Shown here piece after piece: positions 5,380-11,470 of a stretch of DNA of 16,914 nt. The DNA comes from CAUYUA01 sp963575675 (GTDB lineage: Bacteria > Pseudomonadota > Alphaproteobacteria > Azospirillales > Azospirillaceae). The notes beneath the pieces were generated by a model. That model saw only the letters and a program-made list of their open reading frames with translations, did no database searches and had not been told where the DNA came from. The translations under genes were made by a program, and so were the position numbers. Location: NCBI GenBank assembly GCA_963575675.1, contig CAUYUA010000260.1, positions 1-16,914 of the forward strand, read 5' to 3'. The number at the start of each line of letters is the position of its first letter. Position 1 is the stretch's first letter.

Positions 5380-7794
5380 GACCATTTCTGGTTCGAAGAT
5401 ATTTTCTAGTGGTATGTTTCAATCCACGCCCGGCAGTTAAGCCGGGCGAACCGTACAGCAGAAAACTTTTGCCTCTTTTATCAGAGTTTCAATCCACGCC
5501 CGGCAGTTAAGCCGGGCGAACCGCAGCGCCGCGCGCGCATCGCCTACCAGCGCCCCGACGTTTCAATCCACGCCCGGCAGTTAAGCCGGGCGAACTTTCC
5601 CGCTTTTTGAGACCACCACGCCGCGCTTCAAAAGTTTCAATCCACGCCCGGCAGTTAAGCCGGGCGAACGTGCGCGGTGGATGCGCGCACCCACGCCAAG
5701 ACCTGGCGGTTTCAATCCACGCCCGGCAGTTAAGCCGGGCGAACCCGCAGGCGTGGGGGCGGGCCCGGCGACGCATCATCCAATGTTTCAATCCACGCCC
5801 GGCAGTTAAGCCGGGCGAACTTGACGATATGGGACATGCCGACATTGTCGCTGCGGATGTTTCAATCCACGCCCGGCAGTTAAGCCGGGCGAACGTGATG
5901 CGGCACAACTCTTCGAAGGCCAGCCACCTAGTTTCAATCCACGCCCGGCAGTTAAGCCGGGCGAACCCGTCTCCGCTCGGCGTAGTACGCCTCATCGAGC
6001 TGTGTTTCAATCCACGCCCGGCAGTTAAGCCGGGCGAACCACCCTCGAAGCCTCCTCGATTGTGCAGGCGCAAAGCTGTTGTTTCAATCCACGCCCGGCA
6101 GTTAAGCCGGGCGAACCGAGCGGGCGGAGAGCGGAGAGCTGGGCGGGCGGAGAGCTGTTTCAATCCACGCCCGGCAGTTAAGCCGGGCGAACCGGCGAGT
6201 CCCGCGTCGTCGCGGTGGCCTCGTACGAGGTTTCAATCCACGCCCGGCAGTTAAGCCGGGCGAACCGCGCCATAGTGCGCGCACGCACCATGGCCTCAGA
6301 CGTTTCAATCCACGCCCGGCAGTTAAGCCGGGCGAACCTCATCGGACACACACACACATCGATCAAAAGGGTTTCAATCCACGCCCGGCAGTTAAGCCGG
6401 GCGAACCCTTCCATCGAGGCCCGTAGAGGGCCTCGGCGGAGGCGTTTCAATCCACGCCCGGCAGTTAAGCCGGGCGAACCACAGAAATTTTTTTCAGAGA
6501 TCGCACTTTTTTCTTGTTTCAATCCACGCCCGGCAGTTAAGCCGGGCGAACCGCATCGACACACACACACCTGGAAGGGCACCACGATGTTTCAATCCAC
6601 GCCCGGCAGTTAAGCCGGGCGAACCACCCTCCGCCACACCTACCTGGACGGGTACACCGAAGTGTTTCAATCCACGCCCGGCAGTTAAGCCGGGCGAACC
6701 GGGACGCAGGCCAAGAGCCCGCTAGACCATACGGCGGTTTCAATCCACGCCCGGCAGTTAAGCCGGGCGAACCCAGGAAGGGGAGCCAAGAGCCCGCTAG
6801 ACCATACAGCGGTTTCAATCCACGCCCGGCAGTTAAGCCGGGCGAACCCTCACCAATACACTCTTACCCGAAGGATTCACCCCATGTTTCAATCCACGCC
6901 CGGCAGTTAAGCCGGGCGAACCGACGAAATCAAAACACTAAAAAGGATCGGCATAACTGTTTCAATCCACGCCCGGCAGTTAAGCCGGGCGAACCAGGAA
7001 TCCTCACCCCAAGGAGGAGGATATAAAAACGTTTCAATCCACGCCCGGCAGTTAAGCCGGGCGAACCGCATCCCTGATGGGGTGCTGGATGCAGGAGGCC
7101 GATCTGTTTCAATCCACGCCCGGCAGTTAAGCCGGGCGAACCGTCCCGACGAGGCGTCTATGGATGCGTATATAGTAGTTTCAATCCACGCCCGGCAGTT
7201 AAGCCGGGCGAACCCGGAGCCAGACTCTCCGGGGCCGATCTCTCCGGAGCCGTTTCAATCCACGCCCGGCAGTTAAGCCGGGCGAACCCGGAAGCTTGCG
7301 CCTAGAGCGGAGCAGCATAAAAGGTTTCAATCCACGCCCGGCAGTTAAGCCGGGCGAACCGACTTCGTCCTCGCCTCCGAGTACGGTCGGCTCATCGTTT
7401 CAATCCACGCCCGGCAGTTAAGCCGGGCGAACCATCTTCTAGGAGCCGACTAATGCGTCCGTAACCTTTGTTTCAATCCACGCCCGGCAGTTAAGCCGGG
7501 CGAACCAAGATTACCCTCCATATAAAAAGGCTTCACCCCATGTTTCAATCCACGCCCGGCAGTTAAGCCGGGCGAACCCCCCATCACTATCATCAAAAAA
7601 GGAGCCCAACAATGTTTCAATCCACGCCCGGCAGTTAAGCCGGGCGAACCAGGGTGAGGCGTAGGGTGAGGTGCGGAAAAAGATCGTTTCAATCCACGCC
7701 CGGCAGTTAAGCCGGGCGAACCTGGCAAACTGGATTGCGGTCATATTTTTCACAAAAGGTTTCAATCCACGCCCGGCAGTTAAGCCGGGCGAAC
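5380..7794 (-). CRISPR. Leader-proximal type I-C CRISPR array: 33 repeats, 33 spacers
   Basis: Thirty-three identical 36-bp repeats, the first at 5416-5451 and the last (next to the leader) at 7759-7794. There are 32 spacers between repeats plus spacer 5380-5415 beside the IS. Spacers are 33-41 bases long, most often 36-38. On the minus strand the repeat has GTT, an 8-bp stem CGCCCGGC with GCCGGGCG, loop TTAACT, and the 3' sequence TGGATTGAAAC, the 11-nt handle expected after Cas5c cleavage at the stem base. ATTGAAAC is the usual repeat end of type I-C and related systems. Direction follows from this, from the adjacent cas genes, from the leader at 7795-7978, and from the degenerate repeat at 3558-3594. 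All repeats are perfect, which suggests recent growth or homogenisation. Several spacers are related to each other (see findings). Confidence 0.98.
6700..6811 (-). CRISPR. Adjacent spacers sharing a 27-base core
   Basis: Spacers 6700-6736 and 6773-6811 are separated by one repeat. Bases 6710-6736 and 6785-6811 are identical except at 6733 (G) and 6808 (A). The shared part lies next to the crRNA 5' handle; the far ends differ. In the plus-strand frame both encode AKSPLDHTA, and the difference is ACG versus ACA, both Thr. Confidence 0.95.
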
Positions 7795-7797
7795 CTC

Positions 7798-7828
7798 CCA
7801 TCTTGTAACGCATTGAAACACAAGATGG
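7798..7828 (-). promoter_or_regulatory. Leader stem-loop with a loop complementary to the crRNA handle
   Basis: CCATCTTGT (7798-7806) and ACAAGATGG (7820-7828) form a perfect 9-bp stem with a 13-base loop. On the transcribed minus strand the loop contains GTTTCAAT (7812-7819), the reverse complement of ATTGAAAC, the last 8 bases of every repeat. It ends 3 bases before the first repeat. Its role (integration site, leader RNA structure, or handle binding) is not known. Confidence 0.6.
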
Positions 7829-7835
7829 AATCACA

Positions 7836-7852
7836 TAGGTTGCGCGAACCTA
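7836..7852. promoter_or_regulatory. Palindrome in the CRISPR leader
   Basis: TAGGTT and AACCTA flank GCGCG: 6-bp perfect arms around a 5-base centre. The right half (GCGAACCT, 7844-7851) matches the repeat-leader junction at 7789-7796. It could be a protein-binding site. Confidence 0.4.
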
Positions 7853-7927
7853 GACAAAGCTCGGACCACAGACTGACAAGAAAGAACACCCGTTTATAAA
7901 ACGCCTTGATTTTCAGATAGCTAGGCA

Positions 7928-7939
7928 TTGCGCGAACCT
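7928..7939. repeat. Second copy of leader motif TTGCGCGAACCT
   Basis: Exact 12-base direct copy of 7840-7851, 88 bases away. With the next three bases, GCGAACCTCCC (7932-7942) equals the sequence across the first repeat-leader junction (7789-7799). Confidence 0.6.
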
Positions 7940-7978
7940 CCCGCCATAGAAGCCCGTCTTTGTGATTCGCGGAGTGGA

Positions 7979-8269
7979 TTAGACCACTAACGGCCCGCAG
8001 AAGTCAATATAACTGTCTCGGCCTAAAGCTGAAACCAACGCGCTCCGTCCCCCGGGAAGACGATACATGCGAACGCTGTCGCTCTTTATGTTAATTTCTT
8101 CTTCCAGTTGATGGAGAAGTTGATCCAATTGCATCTCCGATACGGAACACTCGAACACAGAAAATTGTACACGTTGGCCATAATTCAGGCAGATTTCAGC
8201 CACCTTGCGTAACCGTCGCCTGCCTTCACGAGTCTCTGTGTTGATGTCATATGTGATAATGATATCCAT
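7979..8269 (-). CDS. cas2: CRISPR-associated endoribonuclease/integration subunit Cas2
   Basis: A 96-residue Cas2. It forms the dimer at the centre of the Cas1-Cas2 integrase that inserts new spacers at the leader end of the array. The N-terminal beta strand with the conserved aspartate is clear (MDIIITYDI, D8), followed by GRRRLRKVAEICLNYGQRVQ and SVFECSVSEMQL, typical of the I-C Cas2 group. The C-terminal part SDSVRMYRLPG closes the ferredoxin-like fold. It is the last gene of the cas operon, 9 bases after cas1, and its stop codon directly adjoins the CRISPR leader. Complete and without anomalies. Confidence 0.97.
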   Translation of the reverse strand: MDIIITYDINTETREGRRRLRKVAEICLNYGQRVQFSVFECSVSEMQLDQLLHQLEEEINIKSDSVRMYRLPGGRSALVSALGRDSYIDFCGPLVV

Positions 8270-8278
8270 CGCTCTCCC

Positions 8279-9310
8279 CTATCGAACAAGAAAAGGTAAA
8301 TAAGCCTCCGCATCGCCGCGAATGAAACGAGCTAAAAGACGCGCCTGAACAAAAGGTAAAAGACCGACGACGATCTCTTGCTTCAACAATGGATGAGTTA
8401 TTTTTTCTTGCTTTCTTCTTTGATATTCTGTAATTACCTTCCGTCGACCGGCCTCAACAAGGTAAACAGCGCCGCCAGGACGAGTCTCAAAGTCTTCTCC
8501 TGTAATTTGTTTCCGATTGATCAGAGACAACGCCAACCGATCGGCAATAAAAGAACGGAACTCCTCCATCAAATCAAGCCCCAATCCAGGACGACCGGAA
8601 CGAAGTCCATGCAGGACGCCGACTTGGCAATCAAGACCAACAGATTGCAGCGCAGACAAACAATCATTCAACAACAAAGCGTACAGAAACGACAATAGAG
8701 CGTTAACCGGATCCAACGGAGGACGACGATTGCGGCCGTTCATGGCGAAATGCTCTCGATCGGCGCGAACCATCAGTGAGAAAACAGAAAAGTATGTCTC
8801 CGCCGCATGACCTTCAAAACCTCTGACTTCGTTCAAAGAAGAAGCGCCTCCCAATGATTGAAGCGCCGTCGCCATTATCTCGGCGGCGACGCGCAATTGC
8901 TTTTTCTCCTCATCGTTTCCTGAATCTCGCGCAGCGCGCAACAGAACTTGACGCGCGTTCTGAATTTTGCCGGCGACCATAGCTTTACTTAGAAAAACGG
9001 CGCGTTCTTGATCGTCGACAATCATGTGTTGCGCTCGACGCAACAACACATTGCCTGTCTGCGGCCCCTCCAAACGGCCTTTGAAGCGTCCTCGGTAGTC
9101 CAAAAAAACAACGGTCCGGTTGTCCTCGGCGAAACGATGGAAAACAAACGGCGTCGCCATAACGTTTCCGAATAAAACCAATGATTGCAAGTGGTGAATA
9201 GGCGTAATTAAACGACGCTCTCCCCCCACTTCCAGCCGCAACGTGTCGTGATCAATCCGGAGGTAGCTGTCCTGAGTCATCACGTAAAGCGTATTGAGCA
9301 ATTCTTTCAT
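8279..9310 (-). CDS. cas1: CRISPR integrase Cas1 (type I-C)
   Basis: A 343-residue Cas1, the metal-dependent integrase that joins prespacers into the array. The N-terminal beta domain starts MKELLNTLYVMTQDSYL, typical of Cas1 of type I-C. The alpha-helical catalytic domain carries the metal ligands E166 (VRGFEGHAAETYF), H234 (GVLHGLRSGRPGLG) and D246 (LDLMEEFR), all present. Its start overlaps the cas4 stop by ATGA (9307-9310), so cas4 and cas1 are translationally coupled, in line with the Cas4-Cas1 complex known from I-C systems, in which Cas4 helps select and trim PAM-containing prespacers. Complete length for the family. Confidence 0.98.
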   Translation of the reverse strand: MKELLNTLYVMTQDSYLRIDHDTLRLEVGGERRLITPIHHLQSLVLFGNVMATPFVFHRFAEDNRTVVFLDYRGRFKGRLEGPQTGNVLLRRAQHMIVDDQERAVFLSKAMVAGKIQNARQVLLRAARDSGNDEEKKQLRVAAEIMATALQSLGGASSLNEVRGFEGHAAETYFSVFSLMVRADREHFAMNGRNRRPPLDPVNALLSFLYALLLNDCLSALQSVGLDCQVGVLHGLRSGRPGLGLDLMEEFRSFIADRLALSLINRKQITGEDFETRPGGAVYLVEAGRRKVITEYQRRKQEKITHPLLKQEIVVGLLPFVQARLLARFIRGDAEAYLPFLVR

Positions 9311-9987
9311 GAGCCGAGGCCTGAAAAATCTGGAAGAGGCGTAAATATATCGTAATGTTCGGCGGAATCATGTCCTGAAATCTCAGGAAGACACACCGAA
9401 TAAAGAGAACATTCGTCGCAACGCTCGTCAAACAGAGGCGGCGGCAAAATTCGTCCCGCCAAAAGGGCGCGCACGTCCTGGATTGTTTTCAGCGTCAAGG
9501 CGCGGAGTTTCTCATTAAAGGAGATTTCTCTTCGGCGATTCGAACGACGATGAAAAATCGCTCCCTTCTCAACTTTTTGATGGAACATCTCTTCCAGACA
9601 GAGCGCCTGACCACACAATTGTAGATCATCATTGAGTCTGGAACGCCGACGACTGTGTTTGAATTCAATTGGAAAAGGCGCGCCGTCGGAATGAAACTCC
9701 ACCAAATCGCAACGGCCGATAAGTCCCAACCGATCCGACCACACGGTCAGGGCCGTCACCCGCCGCACGCCGTCGGCGGTCGCAAGATCGGCTGCGACGT
9801 CCACATTTTCGTGCTCGCGCCGCCCTTGTTGCGTGTGGAGGTTTTCAACAAAAACGCCGTCTATATGAATCAGCGCGCAGCGCCGTCGACAATAGGCGTA
9901 GTGATTCAGCGCAGAAAGGGCAATAACACCTTCAACCGCTTCGGAAACGCCTTCGTCCGGAGAACATGCGGAGAAATCATCCGACAT
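9307..9987 (-). CDS. cas4: CRISPR-associated exonuclease Cas4 (Fe-S, RecB-like)
   Basis: A 226-residue Cas4, a RecB-like nuclease with an iron-sulphur cluster that trims prespacers at the PAM end before Cas1-Cas2 integration. Cluster ligands: a first cysteine in YCRRRC (C33 or C37) and C190, C193, C199 (CDECSLYSVC). The nuclease core has D94 (GRCDLVEF) and E108-x-K110 (PIEFKHS); LQLCGQALCLEEM forms the following QxxxY-like helix, although the usual tyrosine is replaced by leucine. The start at 9987 is preceded by AAAAGGAG about 11 bases upstream. It is separated from cas7 by 66 bases that contain a strong intrinsic terminator, so adaptation genes are likely expressed less than the effector genes or from another promoter. 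Confidence 0.97.
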   Translation of the reverse strand: MSDDFSACSPDEGVSEAVEGVIALSALNHYAYCRRRCALIHIDGVFVENLHTQQGRREHENVDVAADLATADGVRRVTALTVWSDRLGLIGRCDLVEFHSDGAPFPIEFKHSRRRSRLNDDLQLCGQALCLEEMFHQKVEKGAIFHRRSNRRREISFNEKLRALTLKTIQDVRALLAGRILPPPLFDERCDECSLYSVCLPEISGHDSAEHYDIFTPLPDFSGLGS

Positions 9988-10015
9988 CGCCCCGAAATCT
10001 CCTTTTGTTCATCAT

Positions 10016-10045
10016 AAAAAAAGCCCGGAAGATGCTTTTCCGGGC
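10016..10045 (-). terminator. Intrinsic terminator between cas7 and cas4
   Basis: On the minus strand an 8-bp GC-rich stem GCCCGGAA/TTCCGGGC (10038-10045 and 10023-10030, 7-base loop) is followed by seven T (10016-10022). It starts 8 bases after the cas7 stop. It should stop or reduce transcription into cas4-cas1-cas2. The same hairpin could also stabilise the 3' end of the cas3-cas7 transcript. Confidence 0.8.
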
Positions 10046-10053
10046 CTTTGAAC

Positions 10054-11025
10054 TTACATCTCGATCATCTCCACGCCGGACGGCAATCGTTCAGGATAAA
10101 CAGTCACGGCATAGTCCGAAAAGGCGCGCGGCGGTTTTAAGGCGTCCTTGCGCGCCACGTCAACAACCGAATTCGGCCCCAAATCAAGCAGTTTATGCGC
10201 CGGAGCGCATCCCAAAACCGCTTGTTTCTTTCGCTGTTCGAGATTACCGTCGGTTCCGACATGCTTGAAGACGATCAATTTGCGCGCCGCCATGACGCCT
10301 TTGCTCGCCGAGCGATCGTGATCGTACATCCCAAGCAACGCCTGCCAAAATAAAGACAAATCGTCTTCGGTGAAGCCGGTCAGTTCGGCCAGATGCGCCG
10401 AAACAAATCCTTTGGCGCAGTAAAGGCCGTAGGGAATCAGAGATTTTCGCCCCATCGTTCGCAATTTGTCTTCCGGTTTTTCGTTTTCGTCTTTAAGATA
10501 GTCCGCCGAAGACGGGGTGCTTTTTCCTTTTAAATTTTCAGCAATCGCCATGCGCGTAATCGAAACGTCAAGAGGAAGGATCGGATCGATGGAACGCGCA
10601 AAAGCCATTTGAACCGGCCCGCGCACTTGTCCGGCGTTCGGGCCGGTTGAAAGCACCGCGCCGAAACAACGCACGTCAAAAAAAGTGCGACACATCCATT
10701 GACCGGCGGCTTTCACCTTCTCTCGATTGGCGCCCTTTTCTTTGTCGCCGCCGAGCAAACCGCCTGTGGCCTCGTGCGCCATCGTGATTTTGCGGTTCAG
10801 ATTCGTGGCGTGTTCAATAAAAATAGCGTAGGGCGCTTGGTTGTTCCGAGCGATCCCCACATAGTTCCTGACGCGCCGCTTGAGCGCCACGTCCGAAACC
10901 AATCCGCGCATATCCTCCGGATCCAAGCGCGGCGCATTGCCGGCGTCGGGATCTCCATTGGGATTGCCGTTCTCACAATCGAACAGATAAAGAAACTCAT
11001 AACGGTTGGCGACGACGTCAGACAT
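10054..11025 (-). CDS. cas7: Cascade backbone protein Cas7 (Csd2, type I-C)
   Basis: A 323-residue Cas7c, the repeated backbone subunit that coats the crRNA spacer in the type I-C surveillance complex. The family signature is near the N-terminus: NRYEFLYLFDCENGNPNGDP, followed by GNAPRLDPEDMRGLVSDV. Further typical segments are TFFDVRCFGAVLSTG, QVRGPVQMAFARSIDP and IPYGLYCAKGFVSAHLA. The frame is open to 11070, but ATG 11025 is the true start: AGGAG lies 7 bases upstream and the preceding in-frame residues belong to the end of cas8c in another frame. It overlaps cas8c by 8 bases (ATGTCTGA), so translation is coupled. Followed by an intrinsic terminator. Confidence 0.97.
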   Translation of the reverse strand: MSDVVANRYEFLYLFDCENGNPNGDPDAGNAPRLDPEDMRGLVSDVALKRRVRNYVGIARNNQAPYAIFIEHATNLNRKITMAHEATGGLLGGDKEKGANREKVKAAGQWMCRTFFDVRCFGAVLSTGPNAGQVRGPVQMAFARSIDPILPLDVSITRMAIAENLKGKSTPSSADYLKDENEKPEDKLRTMGRKSLIPYGLYCAKGFVSAHLAELTGFTEDDLSLFWQALLGMYDHDRSASKGVMAARKLIVFKHVGTDGNLEQRKKQAVLGCAPAHKLLDLGPNSVVDVARKDALKPPRAFSDYAVTVYPERLPSGVEMIEM

Positions 11026-11470
11026 TGTCAATCTCCTGAGTGTGAATTTGTCCATCGGCGTCTTCATCAACAGACGTTCCGATGTTTTTCGCTTTTTTGG
11101 CGGCGCTGTTATCGGCCGCCTGTTTTCGCTGATAGGCGAGTTGCTGGTAATACCCCAGTGCGAACAGGCTTTGATCGGTCAGTTGCAATGTGGTCGGCAA
11201 GCCGTCTCCCAATCGTCCGGTAATCTCAGCAATGCTCTCTTCGATCCGAAAGGCGACGCCGGGCTTCAGTTTATTGAGGTGGTTCTTGGCGTTGCCGATC
11301 AAGCGGCCGAAAATCAACGCCGGAGACTGACTAAACGCCACGTAAAATCGTTGCACCACGCCCGCGCCGACGTCGCCGAGAGCAGTGCGTTGAAGTTCGG
11401 CCAAAACGGCAAGCAATCGGCCGCAATGATAGGCCGGTTCTGGATGATCAGGATTGAGATAAGGGAGCAT
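11018..11470 (-). CDS. cas11c: Internal small subunit Cas11c, translated from within cas8c
   Basis: In type I-C systems the Cascade small subunit is known to be made by internal initiation in the 3' part of cas8c. Here a matching signal is visible: ATG 11470 (MLPYLNPDHPEPAYHCGRL) is preceded by GGAG at 11479-11482, 8 bases upstream, in the cas8c frame. The product has 150 residues, is mainly helical (GRLLAVLAELQRTALGDVG; GRLIGNAKNHLNKLKPG; LGYYQQLAYQRKQA) and ends with a charged 30-residue tail. It shares the cas8c stop codon. It would line the inner face of Cascade and help hold the DNA target. The start is inferred from the ribosome binding site and position; no expression evidence is available from sequence. 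Confidence 0.7.
   Translation of the reverse strand: MLPYLNPDHPEPAYHCGRLLAVLAELQRTALGDVGAGVVQRFYVAFSQSPALIFGRLIGNAKNHLNKLKPGVAFRIEESIAEITGRLGDGLPTTLQLTDQSLFALGYYQQLAYQRKQAADNSAAKKAKNIGTSVDEDADGQIHTQEIDNV

Larger units (their letters stand above)
7795..7978 (-). promoter_or_regulatory. CRISPR leader
   Basis: The 184 bases between the cas2 stop codon and the first repeat, with no coding frame, in the position expected for the leader that drives array transcription and directs spacer integration. It contains a perfect 9-bp inverted repeat 3 bases from the first repeat, a palindrome at 7836-7852, and two copies of TTGCGCGAACCT (7840-7851, 7928-7939). An A/T-rich patch (TTTATAAA around 7893-7900) could carry the -10 element, but no convincing -35 was found, so the promoter is not placed. 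Confidence 0.8.

Noticed and set aside
3634..7794. Two independent CRISPR arrays
   Set aside because: The repeats are identical and the IS256 element with its 8-bp duplication explains the split; only one leader and one degenerate terminal repeat exist.
3558..7794. Plus-strand transcription of the array
   Set aside because: The repeat ends ATTGAAAC on the minus strand, cas genes and leader are on that strand, and the degenerate repeat is at the low-coordinate end.
5507..7928. Many open frames on both strands across the array, with repeating peptides such as SPGLTAGRGLK, FARLNCRAWIET or SIHARQLSRAN
   Set aside because: They are translations of the CRISPR repeat in different frames and have no ribosome binding sites or family features.
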